Shown: one piece after another, positions 48,275 through 58,500 of the stretch | How the letters are laid out: every line of letters begins with the position of its first letter | Position numbering within the stretch: position 1 is the first letter of the stretch | Origin: Chryseobacterium rhizoplanae | GTDB lineage: Bacteria; Bacteroidota; Bacteroidia; Flavobacteriales; Weeksellaceae | Reading direction: 5' to 3' | Length of the DNA stretch: 64,000 bases | Assembly: GCF_900182655.1 (NCBI RefSeq) | Contig: NZ_FXTC01000014.1 | Span: 58,676 to 122,675 of the forward strand | Notes under the pieces: generated by a model | What the model was told of the DNA's origin: nothing | Database searches by the model: none | The model's input: the letters and a program-made list of their open reading frames with translations, nothing else | Position numbers and translations under genes: made by a program

Positions 48275-49709
48275 TGCCTTTAGATATTTTATCAAGATCA
48301 ATGCCCTGGGCTTTTAGAATCCCACTCACACGGATCGCATAGAATGCAAGATAAGCAAAACAAATAACCCCTACGATATAACTGAAATGAATATTCGTAA
48401 TATCTGCAATATACCCCTGTATAATGCTGACGATACCTCCACCCATAATCATCATAATAAGTAATCCTGAACCCTGGTTAGTATGCTTTCCAAGTCCGTT
48501 GATTGCTAATGCGAAAATACAAGGCCATAACGTAGAGCAGAAAAGACCTACACTGGTAAATGCATACACAGATACCATTCCCGTAGTGAACATTCCTATC
48601 AATAGAGCGGTAATCCCAGCCAATGAGAAGATCAAAAGCATTCTTGCCGGATTTCCTTTACTTAAGATATCACAAATAATCATTGCAATAATAATGAATC
48701 CGTATACATAGAATGGAGACAGATCATGCTTTGCAATAGCATTCACAAGTAAAAATACGCCAAATGCAAGATAAGGAGCTAAGAACCTTAAGACCTTTTT
48801 GAATCCGGCATTCACATCAAATGCTTCTATAGCACCTGTCCAACGGCCGATCATCAATGATGCCCAGTATAAAGAAATATAAGGAGCTACATCTTTGGTT
48901 TCAAATCCTAAGTTTTTTTCCATATAAGCCGGAAGATTACTGGCCGTGGAAACCTCTACTCCTACATACACGAAGATCGCAATCATTCCCATCACCAATT
49001 GAGGATATTGAAATGCTGATTTTCTGTGCTCACCCGGAACTGAATCGTCTGTATTTTCAGTATTCGTTGGAGTTACAGCAGGAAGAGAAGAAAATTTAAG
49101 CATTAAAGCTACAAGAGCAAAAGCTGCTCCTAATATCAGATAAGGAGTTTTTACACTTTCTATACTCGCTTCCGTGTTGCCTGCACTTGCAGAACCAAAA
49201 ATGGCAAATGCAACAATAAGCGGTCCTATTGTAGTTCCTAAATTATTGATTCCCCCAGCCATTGTTAACCTCTGAGATCCTGTTTCTGTAGGACCTACTT
49301 CAATAGCAAGCGGGTTGGCAACAATCTGTTGAAGAGAGAATCCTAAACCTACAATAAATAATCCGGAGATCATTAGAGGGAAAGAATGCATATTGGCAGC
49401 CGGGTAAAATAATAAGGTTCCCAATGCGGAAATCAGAAGTCCCACAATAAGGCCGTTTTTATACCCTATTTTATTGATCAAATCCTGTTTCAGGCTCTTT
49501 GACACAATCATATAAATTAAAGAGCCTACAGTATACGCTACATAAAAGCATATCTGTACCAGCATACTTTCAGTTTGGGATAGATTGAAGGCTTTTTGAA
49601 AAACAGGGATCAGAATATCATTACTGGCTGCTACAAATCCCCAAAAGAAGAATACAGTAACCAATGGAATGAATTGGGCCCAATTGGTTTGTTTAGAATA
49701 ATTTGACAT
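48264..49709 (-). CDS. Sugar MFS transporter of the FucP/GluP (FHS) family
   Basis: A 481-residue transporter with twelve helices. VFFFWGFVAASNDILIPVFQ near the start, FVGLGFSLQQIVANPLAIEV-like sequence near 125 (GLGFSLQQIVANP) and GGINNLGTTIGPLI are typical of the fucose:H+ symporter family that also contains glucose/galactose carriers. It would import a hexose or a similar sugar. I prefer ATG 49709 (MSNYSKQTNW). The -7 box TATATTTG (49731-49738, minus strand) lies just upstream. Confidence 0.9.
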   Translation of the reverse strand: MSNYSKQTNWAQFIPLVTVFFFWGFVAASNDILIPVFQKAFNLSQTESMLVQICFYVAYTVGSLIYMIVSKSLKQDLINKIGYKNGLIVGLLISALGTLLFYPAANMHSFPLMISGLFIVGLGFSLQQIVANPLAIEVGPTETGSQRLTMAGGINNLGTTIGPLIVAFAIFGSASAGNTEASIESVKTPYLILGAAFALVALMLKFSSLPAVTPTNTENTDDSVPGEHRKSAFQYPQLVMGMIAIFVYVGVEVSTASNLPAYMEKNLGFETKDVAPYISLYWASLMIGRWTGAIEAFDVNAGFKKVLRFLAPYLAFGVFLLVNAIAKHDLSPFYVYGFIIIAMIICDILSKGNPARMLLIFSLAGITALLIGMFTTGMVSVYAFTSVGLFCSTLWPCIFALAINGLGKHTNQGSGLLIMMIMGGGIVSIIQGYIADITNIHFSYIVGVICFAYLAFYAIRVSGILKAQGIDLDKISKGNGH

Positions 49710-49739
49710 ATTTATTATAGATTTCACAAACAAATATAA

Positions 49740-50477
49740 CTATTTCCTTTCAACGGAATACCTGATTAAGGTTTTTTTTATTTCTTCGTAAGCCTTTGCC
49801 TTTGAGTCTTTTGGCGAATCGGTAGGCTCAATGATTCCGTTGAAATACACCTTTACTCTTCCGGGATAGCCTTTTGAGTTTTCAAAAGGGAACATTTCCT
49901 TGAGTCCGATAAAGGTATAAACAGCAATAGGAGAGTTATGTTTTGAGGACAGCATAAACGCTCCGTCCTTAAAATCATCAAGGATGATAGAAGTGTCGTC
50001 CGGTACACCGCCTTCAGGAAAAATGGCAATACTGTTGCCTTCCTCCATCTTTTCAGCGCATCTGCGGTATACATCAGCACGGCTTTTGGCACTCGTTCTG
50101 TCTACCATGACACATATCCTCTTATAAATGGTTCCGAAAATAGGAATTTTTACCAGTTCTTTCTTCCCTACAAAACATATCGGATGATCGGGAAATACAA
50201 TGCAGGTAAGCATTATATCCATGATGGATGTATGATTGGAGATAAAAACATAAGGTATGCTTTTATCTTTCTCCTGTTCTGAAAGTTTAATGAGGTCATA
50301 TCGGAAACCCATACCGTAGAACATCCCGAAACACCACATCCTCACAAGTTTATAAGCGTACTTATAATGCTTTTTGTTAAAAGATAAAATATAGACAGGG
50401 ATCCCGATAGTAACTGTCAGAAAAAATGCCAACAGCAGCAGCCAGAATCTCCAGAGATAATTTAAAATTTTTGTCAC
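49740..50477 (-). CDS. 1-acyl-sn-glycerol-3-phosphate acyltransferase (PlsC family)
   Basis: A 245-residue membrane-bound acyltransferase with an N-terminal helix (WLLLLAFFLTVTIGIPVYIL), the catalytic HX4D box NHTSIMD (near residue 81) and the substrate motif FPEGGVPDDTS (near 153). It adds the second acyl chain in phospholipid synthesis or transfers acyl groups to related lipids. It starts three bases after the GtrA gene stop, and the MFS gene follows. Confidence 0.92.
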   Translation of the reverse strand: MTKILNYLWRFWLLLLAFFLTVTIGIPVYILSFNKKHYKYAYKLVRMWCFGMFYGMGFRYDLIKLSEQEKDKSIPYVFISNHTSIMDIMLTCIVFPDHPICFVGKKELVKIPIFGTIYKRICVMVDRTSAKSRADVYRRCAEKMEEGNSIAIFPEGGVPDDTSIILDDFKDGAFMLSSKHNSPIAVYTFIGLKEMFPFENSKGYPGRVKVYFNGIIEPTDSPKDSKAKAYEEIKKTLIRYSVERK

Positions 50478-50480
50478 AGC

Positions 50481-50939
50481 CTAACCGTTAAAAATTACTT
50501 TCTTCTTTATCGAATAATTCAGAATGGAAACCAGCAATATTGCTGCAATTTTACTGATCATTTCCGGGCTCAAGGTATAAAAAAATAAATTGATATTATC
50601 TTTAAATATAAAACTGTAAAAGATCTGGAAAAAACCTAGGCTGAGTAATGTTGAAAAGAAAGAGACCACCATAAAATAAACAAACTCTTTTTTCTTTGAG
50701 TGTTTTCCTCTTTCAAATACAAACCAGATACTCAGGAAATAATTGGTAATAATCCCGCAGCTCGTAGAAAAAATGTTGCTTAAAGGATAATGTACACCAT
50801 GGAAGTTGATTTCTTTTGCAAAGAAATGTGGAAGATAGGTGCTGAAAATCTTAAAGCTGCCTATTTCTACAATAGCACTCAGTCCTCCTGCAATGATGAA
50901 GAACAGAACCTGTTTCTGGCGTAAGAGTATTTCTTTCAT
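50481..50939 (-). CDS. GtrA-like membrane protein
   Basis: A 152-residue protein with four transmembrane helices in the GtrA pattern: VLFFIIAGGLSAIVEIGSFK at the start, then IFSTSCGIITNYFLSIWFVF (near residue 57) and FVYFMVVSFFSTLLSLGFFQ. GtrA proteins move lipid-linked sugars or are found beside glycosyltransferases; none is next to it here. It is first in the minus-strand unit with the acyltransferase. Confidence 0.88.
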   Translation of the reverse strand: MKEILLRQKQVLFFIIAGGLSAIVEIGSFKIFSTYLPHFFAKEINFHGVHYPLSNIFSTSCGIITNYFLSIWFVFERGKHSKKKEFVYFMVVSFFSTLLSLGFFQIFYSFIFKDNINLFFYTLSPEMISKIAAILLVSILNYSIKKKVIFNG

Positions 50940-51302
50940 GTAATGAATATAAAAACTAAATATATAAATACATATTGTATATAGACTGAAATGATTTATA
51001 TCTCAGAATATAAAGCCTTTAGTGTATCCTGGTTGTTAATAACCGTTTTAGAATGCCAATAATGTTAAACTTCACAATATGAGTATGCAAATTTATAACT
51101 ATATGTTAAACACTGAAAAAAGTTGTTAAAATATTTTTTTTAATTAAAATTATTTCTAATTTTAATATTCAGAATGATGTAATAATGACCTGATAATAAA
51201 TTCATTTTCAACTTCTTGTGTTGATGGTTTTTTCTATCTTGTAGTGCACGATTAAGCGCATATACCCCTACATTTTATGACCCAATTATTAATAATATTT
51301 GT
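50940..51302. other. Divergent intergenic region
   Basis: A 363-bp AT-rich stretch between the GtrA gene and the small gene at 51303. I see no gene and no clear hairpin. Weak -7-like words occur (TATCTTGT near 51236, after a TTG near 51219), which may serve the small gene. Confidence 0.5.
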
Positions 51303-51566
51303 ATGAAAAGTCAAAACAAATACAGAAAATTCCAGCTTCAACAGAAAAATATTGAGGCTCTTGAGAAAGAAAATTCCCGCTTCAAAAGAGTGTATTCAGA
51401 ATATGAAAATATGTCAGATGAATTGTGGAATCTTGAAAACTCCAAAGGAGAACCGGTGCCTGATGATTTTATCAATGCTATGGTACTACAGACTTCCTAT
51501 CTGGAAGATGAAATAGAAGATTGGCTGTTACAATTCAACGAAAAAAAAACACAGATTAAACATTAA
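51303..51566 (+). CDS. Small charged coiled-coil-like protein
   Basis: An 87-residue, highly charged protein. Residues 10-50 (LQQKNIEALEKENSRFKRVY and EYENMSDELWNLENS) and 60-80 (LQTSYLEDEIEDWLLQF) predict two helices joined by a PVPDD turn, a layout reminiscent of DUF465/YdcH helical hairpins. The similarity is weak and the function unknown. It stands alone, 85 bp before the BadF-type gene. Confidence 0.7.
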   Translation: MKSQNKYRKFQLQQKNIEALEKENSRFKRVYSEYENMSDELWNLENSKGEPVPDDFINAMVLQTSYLEDEIEDWLLQFNEKKTQIKH

Positions 51567-51651
51567 TGATTTTAGACAGCTTCCAGGTTGTTTATAAACG
51601 CTAATTGAAGATAAATTCCTAATTTAGCATCCTTAAATTAAAATCTAAAAT

Positions 51652-52503
51652 ATGGTTGCTATTGTAGATAGTGGTTCTACTAAAACGGATTGGGTAATAC
51701 TTGATGACTTTAAGAAAGTTTTTCTGAAAACAGAAACAATCGGTTTCAATCCGAATTTTATCAACAGAGAACTTATCGCTCCTGAAATACAGAAAAATAG
51801 CAATCTGATATCGGTTAAAAATTCAATTACTAAGGTCTTTTTTTATGGTTCCGGATGCGGTGTGAAAAAAAACTGTGAAACTATAGAAGAAGAACTGGCA
51901 AAAGTTTTTGGAAAAGCGGAAATTATTGTGAAGGAAGATCTGATGGCTGCAGCTTATGCAGCATACAGCGGAAAACCTGCTATCGTGTGCATTCTTGGCA
52001 CAGGATCAAATTCCTGTTTTTTTGACGGTGACAATCTGAAGATAGAATTACCTTCTCTGGGATTCCTGATCGGGGACGAAGGAAGCGGAAGTGCTATCGG
52101 AAAGCAATTGGTACGCAGATATTTCATGAAAAAACTGCCTTCAGACCTTCATACAGAATTTGAAGCCAACTATCAGCTTACCGTAGAAGATGCATTGAAA
52201 AATATGTATCATACCCCAAGACCAAATGCATATTTGGCAAACTTTACCAAATTTGTAATCGAAAGAAAAGATCATCCTTATTTCAGGGATATGGTGTTTG
52301 AAGAAATGAAAAATTTCTTTGAATATCAGGTTCTACCTTATGAGGAAGCAAGAGACGCCGAGATCAATTTCATAGGCTCTATTGCTTATTATTATGAAAA
52401 TATACTACGTTCTGTAGCTACAGAACTTAATTTAAATGTGGGACATGTAGTTCAGAAACCAATTGAAAGCTTAGTAGATTACCACATTAAATACATACTT
52501 TAA
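51652..52503 (+). CDS. BadF/BadG-type kinase (N-acetylglucosamine kinase-like)
   Basis: A 283-residue ASKHA-fold ATPase. The phosphate-1 motif VDSGSTKTDWVILD opens the protein; AIVCILGTGSNSCFFDGDNL near 107 and LGFLIGDEGSGSAIGKQLVR near 135 complete the family pattern. Such proteins phosphorylate N-acetylglucosamine or similar sugars; the exact substrate is open. maeB starts 16 bp after its stop. Confidence 0.88.
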   Translation: MVAIVDSGSTKTDWVILDDFKKVFLKTETIGFNPNFINRELIAPEIQKNSNLISVKNSITKVFFYGSGCGVKKNCETIEEELAKVFGKAEIIVKEDLMAAAYAAYSGKPAIVCILGTGSNSCFFDGDNLKIELPSLGFLIGDEGSGSAIGKQLVRRYFMKKLPSDLHTEFEANYQLTVEDALKNMYHTPRPNAYLANFTKFVIERKDHPYFRDMVFEEMKNFFEYQVLPYEEARDAEINFIGSIAYYYENILRSVATELNLNVGHVVQKPIESLVDYHIKYIL

Positions 52504-52519
52504 CAAAAAACAAAATTTT

Positions 52520-54811
52520 ATGTCAAGTAACAACAATCGTGACGAAAAGAACTTTAGCCAGGCAGCGCTGGATTATCATAAAGCAGAACCCAAAGGAAAA
52601 ATTGAAGTAATCCCTTCAAAGCCGCACTCTTCCCAAAGAGACTTATCATTGGCCTATTCTCCGGGAGTAGCTGTTCCTTGTATGGAAATTCATGATAAGC
52701 CGGAAACTGTTTATGATTACACAGGAAAAGGAAACCTGGTAGCAGTAATTTCTAACGGTACTGCCGTACTTGGACTGGGAGATATCGGTGCTGAAGCTTC
52801 AAAACCGGTAATGGAAGGGAAAGGACTTTTGTTCAAGATCTTTGCAGATATCAACGTATTTGATATTGAGATCGACGAGAAAGATCCGGACAAATTTATC
52901 GAAATTGTAAAAGGAATTGCTCCTACTTTCGGAGGAATCAACCTTGAAGATATTAAAGCTCCTGAAGCTTTTTATATAGAACAAAGGCTGAAAGAGGAAT
53001 TGAATATTCCTTTGATGCACGACGACCAGCACGGAACCGCAATTATCTCAGCAGCAGCACTAATCAACTCTCTGCAGATTGCCAATAAAGATATTGATAA
53101 AGTGAAAATGGTAGTCAATGGAGCAGGTGCAGCAGCTATTGCATGTACTAAGCTTTATATTTCATTGGGACTGAAAAAAGAAAACGTCCTGATGTGTGAC
53201 AGTAAGGGGGTTATCAATCATAAAAGAGAAAACCTTACTCCAGAAAAATTAGATTTCATTGCTCAGACAGATATTGAAACATTAGAAGACGCTGTAAAAG
53301 GATCTGATGTTTTCGTTGGATTATCTAAAGGAAATGTAATGACCCCGGAAATGTTGTTAAGCATGAACGAAAATCCTATCGTATTTGCATTGGCTAACCC
53401 TGATCCGGAAATTGCTTATGATCTTGCCATTGAAACGCGTAAAGATGTAATCATGGCAACAGGAAGAAGTGATTATCCTAACCAGGTAAACAACGTATTA
53501 GGATTTCCTTATATCTTCCGTGGTGCATTGGATGTACAGTCTACAGGAATTAATGAAGAAATGAAACTGGCTGCCGTACACGCGATTGCAGATTTAGCAA
53601 AAGAACCGGTACCGGAAGCTGTAATTTTAGCATACAACGTTCAGAACCTGCAGTTCGGAAGAGATTACTTCATTCCGAAGCCGTTTGATAACAGACTGAT
53701 CACAAAAGTGTCAAGTGCTGTAGCAAAAGCAGCCATTGAAAGTGGGGTTGCAAGAAAAACCATTACGGATTTCGAAGAATATGAGCACCAGCTTTTAGAC
53801 AGAATGGGAAGAGATGAGAGACTGGTAAGAATGATGCAGAGCCGTGCCAAATCCAATCCGAAAAGAATCACTCTTGGAAATGCTGAAGAATATAATGTTT
53901 TAAAAGCAGCTCAGATCCTTTATGAAGAAGGGATTGCGTTCCCAAGTCTTTTAGGGGATAAAAAATACATCAAGGAGCAGATGGAGCGTTACGGAATTAC
54001 ACTGGATGTTCCAATCATTGATCCAAGCGATGACGATCAGAAAGAAAACAGAAAAAAATACAGAGAAACCCTTTGGAAACTTCGTCAGAGAAAAGGAATG
54101 AACGAGTACAAAGCGAAGAGATACGTTCGTCAGAGAGATTATTTCGGACCTTTGATGTTGAGACACGGTGATACAGATGGTCTTATCGTAGGATTCTCTA
54201 AAAACTATACTTCAGTTTTACGTCCTGTTTTAGAAGTTATTGAAAAAGATAAAGGAGTAGATAAAGTAGCAGCAATGATGATGATTCTGTCTGAAAAGAA
54301 ACCTATTTTCTTCGCAGATACTTCCATCAATCAGAATCCTACCTCAGAAGATCTTGTAAATATTGCTAAAATGGCAGAATTTACGGTGAAGTCTTTTGCT
54401 ATAGAACCAAGAATTGCGATGCTTGGATTTGAAAACTTCGCTGCCATTTCTGAAACTTCCAAAAAAGTAGCTAAAGCAGTGAGCATCCTGCATGAGAAAT
54501 ATCCTAAAATGGTTGTAGACGGTGAGATTCAGCCGGATTTTGCAATGAATGCTGATCACCTGAGCGATTATCCATTCTCAAAATTAGGAACAACTCCGGC
54601 CAACACTTTCATCTTCCCGAATCTGGAAAGTGCGAACCTTTCTTACAAAATTATAAGAGGAATGAAAGTAGCACAGGTTATCGGGCCTATCCTGATGGGA
54701 CTTAAACAGCCGGTACACGTTCTTCAGATGCGTTCAAGCGTAGATGAAATTGTAAACCTTGCTACGATTGCCGTTCTTGATGCTCAAAGAAGAGAAAAGA
54801 AATCAATCTAA
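52520..54811 (+). CDS. maeB: NADP-dependent malic enzyme with phosphotransacetylase-like domain
   Basis: A 763-residue protein. Residues 1-430 are the malic enzyme: DLSLAYSPGVAVPCMEIHDK, catalytic lysine region GLLFKIFADINVFDIEID and metal site MHDDQHGTAIISAAAL, then Rossmann motif VVNGAGAAAIACTKLY. Residues about 440-763 resemble phosphate acetyltransferase (SVDEIVNLATIAVLDAQRRE at the end), which in MaeB is regulatory. It makes pyruvate and NADPH from malate. A terminator follows at 54846-54872. Confidence 0.95.
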   Translation: MSSNNNRDEKNFSQAALDYHKAEPKGKIEVIPSKPHSSQRDLSLAYSPGVAVPCMEIHDKPETVYDYTGKGNLVAVISNGTAVLGLGDIGAEASKPVMEGKGLLFKIFADINVFDIEIDEKDPDKFIEIVKGIAPTFGGINLEDIKAPEAFYIEQRLKEELNIPLMHDDQHGTAIISAAALINSLQIANKDIDKVKMVVNGAGAAAIACTKLYISLGLKKENVLMCDSKGVINHKRENLTPEKLDFIAQTDIETLEDAVKGSDVFVGLSKGNVMTPEMLLSMNENPIVFALANPDPEIAYDLAIETRKDVIMATGRSDYPNQVNNVLGFPYIFRGALDVQSTGINEEMKLAAVHAIADLAKEPVPEAVILAYNVQNLQFGRDYFIPKPFDNRLITKVSSAVAKAAIESGVARKTITDFEEYEHQLLDRMGRDERLVRMMQSRAKSNPKRITLGNAEEYNVLKAAQILYEEGIAFPSLLGDKKYIKEQMERYGITLDVPIIDPSDDDQKENRKKYRETLWKLRQRKGMNEYKAKRYVRQRDYFGPLMLRHGDTDGLIVGFSKNYTSVLRPVLEVIEKDKGVDKVAAMMMILSEKKPIFFADTSINQNPTSEDLVNIAKMAEFTVKSFAIEPRIAMLGFENFAAISETSKKVAKAVSILHEKYPKMVVDGEIQPDFAMNADHLSDYPFSKLGTTPANTFIFPNLESANLSYKIIRGMKVAQVIGPILMGLKQPVHVLQMRSSVDEIVNLATIAVLDAQRREKKSI

Positions 54812-54845
54812 AAATTGAGATCGTGATTAACCGTGTTGAGATAAT

Positions 54846-54872
54846 AAAAGACTCCATATTTTGGAGTCTTTT
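54846..54872 (+). terminator. Terminator after maeB
   Basis: AAAAGACTCCA and TGGAGTCTTTT form a perfect 11-bp stem around a 5-bp loop. Confidence 0.85.
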
Positions 54873-54962
54873 GCTTTTATGTTAATTCATTGAATTCTTA
54901 TTTGAAATTTAAGTTAAAAATCATTCGCACGTTAAATGAAAACATTAATTAGTTTAAATTGC

Positions 54963-54970
54963 TATATTTG
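54963..54970 (+). promoter_or_regulatory. -7 box of the ruvA-sprA unit
   Basis: TATATTTG is a perfect match 19 bp before the ruvA ATG; no TTG lies at the expected -33 distance. Confidence 0.45.
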
Positions 54971-54989
54971 GGAGTTTTAAAAATTAATA

Positions 54990-55574
54990 ATGATATTTTC
55001 TTTACAAGGCAACGTTCAAGAACTTACGCCTACCTACGCTGTCATCAATGTACAAGGAGTTGGTTACTACGTGGGAATCAGTTTGATGACCTCACAGACG
55101 CTGGTTTTGAATCAGCCGACTTTTCTATTTATCCAGCAGATCATCCGTGAAGATGCCCATCTTCTCTTCGGATTTAACACACGTTCAGAAAAAGAAATGT
55201 TCAATCTGTTAATAAGCGTTAATGGAGTGGGTGCTGTTTCAGCATTGATTCTGCTGTCCACATTGAGCCTTGATGAGATCGCTTCTGCAATCCTTTCCGG
55301 AAACAGTGCATTGATTCAAAAAGCTAAAGGAATCGGTGCAAAAACTGCTGAAAGAATTATCGTAGATCTTAAAGATAAAGTACAGAAATACAGTGATCCG
55401 AACGCGAATATTTCTGTGATGGTGGATAATAAAATTAAGGAAGAATCGTTATCTGCATTAGAAGTTTTAGGGATTCCTAAACGAGCGAGCGAGAAGATTG
55501 CAGATAAAATTATAAAACAAAATCCAAGCATCTCAGTAGAAGAATTGGTTAAACAAATCTTAAAAAACATTTAA
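54990..55574 (+). CDS. ruvA: Holliday junction DNA helicase subunit RuvA
   Basis: A 194-residue protein with the three RuvA domains: OB fold (MIFSLQGNVQELTPTYAVIN), helix-hairpin-helix pair (LLISVNGVGAVSALILLSTL and AKGIGAKTAERIIVDLKDK, about residues 71-130) and the flexible C-terminal domain that binds RuvB (ALEVLGIPKRASEKIADKII). It targets RuvB to four-way junctions. sprA starts three bases after its stop, an arrangement I recall from other flavobacteria. Confidence 0.96.
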   Translation: MIFSLQGNVQELTPTYAVINVQGVGYYVGISLMTSQTLVLNQPTFLFIQQIIREDAHLLFGFNTRSEKEMFNLLISVNGVGAVSALILLSTLSLDEIASAILSGNSALIQKAKGIGAKTAERIIVDLKDKVQKYSDPNANISVMVDNKIKEESLSALEVLGIPKRASEKIADKIIKQNPSISVEELVKQILKNI

Positions 55575-55577
55575 CAT

Positions 55578-58500
55578 TTGGTGGCGAATATTAAGCATCT
55601 TAACATATTTTTGTTCCTGTCGTTCCTGTGTATGTCTGTCAGTGCTTTTGCGCAGGTACAGAAAGATACGGCGATCATAAGAAAAAAATACGAAGTGGCT
55701 GACCCTACGAGGTACGAAGCCTATTACGATATAAAAACCGGGATGTACTATGTGTATCCCAAAATCGGAAATACCATAACAGGTCCTCCTACAGCCATGT
55801 CTCCGGAAGAGTATAAAGAATATATGCTCGCTACCCAGACTAAAGCCTACTATAAGGAGAAATCTGATAAATACAATCTCCTTTTCAGAAAAGACAGATC
55901 AGATGCAAGGAAGAAGGGACTTATCCCTTCATTGTTGATTAATAACAGGCTCTTTGAAACGATTTTCGGAGGTAATAAAATTGAAATCATTCCTTCAGGA
56001 TATGCATCCCTGGATTTTGCAGGACTTTACCAGAAAATAGATAACCCGATGATCCTGCCACAAAACAGGACCAGTTTTACTTTTGATATTGATCAGAGAA
56101 TTCAGTTGGGATTATTGGGTAAAGTAGGTGAAAATCTTCAGCTGAAAGCTAATTATGATACCCAAAGTGGTTTTGCCTTTGAAAACCGAATGAATCTCGT
56201 TTGGCAGGCAAAAGGAAGCTGGAAAGATCTTCAAAGCAAAGGCCTTGGAAATGTAGATAAACCTAACGAAGGAGGAGAAGATAAAATCATCAAAAGAGTT
56301 GAATTTGGTAACGTGAATATGCCGCTTTCAACCAGTCTGATCCGGGGTTCACAATCACTGTTTGGGGTGAAAACAGAATTCCAGCTTGGAAAAACTTTTG
56401 GAACCGTTGTCCTTTCCCAACAACAGGGAGAGGCCCGTAATATTGTAGTACAGGGTGGTGGTGTTATGAATAACTTTAAAGTCAACGCTATTGACTATGA
56501 AGAAAATCAGCACTACTTTTTAGGACATTATTTCTTTAACAAGTATGATGATGCCTTGCTTAATTACCCGCAGATCAACTCAACCATCAATATTACCAGA
56601 TTAGAGGTATGGGTACTGGATCAGGGGAACAGTAACCTGGCTTATCAGAAAAGTATTATCGGGATCAGAGACCTGGGAGAAGCAGCAGGAGGAATTACTT
56701 TACCGGATAACTCTCTGAACGGATTATATGATAAAGTTTCAACAGTAGCCGGAACCAGAGAAGCCGGGAAAAATTATGGGACTATTTTCCAGGGGCAAGT
56801 GCTTCCGGGAGATCCAACTCCTTATGACAACGGAGAACAGTTTATATACAATACAAAAGCGAGAAAGCTGAATGCTAACGAATTTACCTTTCAGCCGCAA
56901 TTAGGTTATATCTCATTAAATCAAAAGCTTAATGACCAGCAGCTTTTAGCAGTTTCCTACTCCTATACCGTTAACGGTAGTAACAAAGTATACAAAGTAG
57001 GGGAATTTTCTGAAGAAAGTCCTGTGCTGGTTACTAAAGTATTGAGAGTAAACAATAAAGTGAACACTCAATCTCCGATGTGGGACCTGATGATGAAGAA
57101 TATTTATTCGATAGATGCAGGACAGGTGGCACAAGATGGATTTATCCTTAACGCATACTACAGAGACCCGAAAACAGGAGGTAAAGTAAACTATCTTCCG
57201 GATACTCCTGTAAAAGATCAGAATTTACTGAAATTATTTAACTGGGACCGTCTTAACATGAACGGAGACATCCAGAATAATAAAGACGGAAGCAAAGGAG
57301 ATGGTATTTTTGACTTTGTCAATGGGATTACTATCAGACCGGAAACCGGAAGAATAATCTTTACGAAAGTACAGCCTTTTGGTAGCTACATGCAAAAGGT
57401 TTTAGGAGGTACATTTGATCCTCAATACGTTTTCCAGGATCTTTATACCAAACAAAAACAACAAGCGTCCGCCAGTAACCTTGCACAGCGGTATACAATG
57501 GAAGGCCGTTATAAAGGTGTTCAGGGGCAGGGTATATCTTTAGGAGCAGTAAACGTTCCTCAAGGATCAGTAAAAGTAGCAGCAAATGGAGTACAGCTTA
57601 CAGAAGGAGTAGACTATACGGTAGATTATATGCTTGGTACGGTTACTATCATCAATGAAAATGTAAAACAGTCTGGGCAGGCTATCAATATTTCACTGGA
57701 AAACCAATTGACATTTAATACCCAAAGAAAAAGATTCTTAGGATTAAATTTAGAAAGAAGATTCAGTGAGAACTTTATTTTAGGAGGAACGGTGATCAAC
57801 TATTCAGAGTCGCCGCTTACCCAGAAAGTAAACTTCGGACAGGAAGCGGTAAACAATACCATGGCAGGGATCAACTTGATGTACAACAATCAGGCTCCTT
57901 ATCTGACAAGGCTTACCAATAAACTTCCGATGGTAAAAACTGAAGCACCATCCAACTTGAACTTCAAGATGGAAGCTGCGTATCTGATCCCTGGATTAAA
58001 TAAGGGAACAAATAATCAGTCATACATTGACGATTTTGAACAGACAACTTCCAAAATATCATTAAAAGAACCGGCAGCATGGAGCTTAGCTTCAAAACCG
58101 GAAAAAAATAAATTACCGCCATTTAATACAGTACCAGGAAATGACGACATAACAAGTGGATATGGAAGAGGACTATTAACATGGTATAATATCGACCCGA
58201 GATTCTGGGGTGTTGGAGGAAAAGCACCTGCAGGAATTACACCGCAGTCTGTATCCAACCACGCTTCCAGAAGAGTACAATATTCTGAGATTTATAACAA
58301 CAGAGATTTTGTAGCGGGTGAACAAACTTTCACCAATACTTTCGATATCTCTTATTTCCCTAAAGAAAAGGGACCATACAACGTAAACCCGGTAACAGAA
58401 CAGGCACAAAGCAGATGGGCAGGGATCATGAGGTCAATCAGCGTTCCAAACTTTGTTACTTCAAACATTGAATATGTGGAATTCTGGATGATGGACCCAT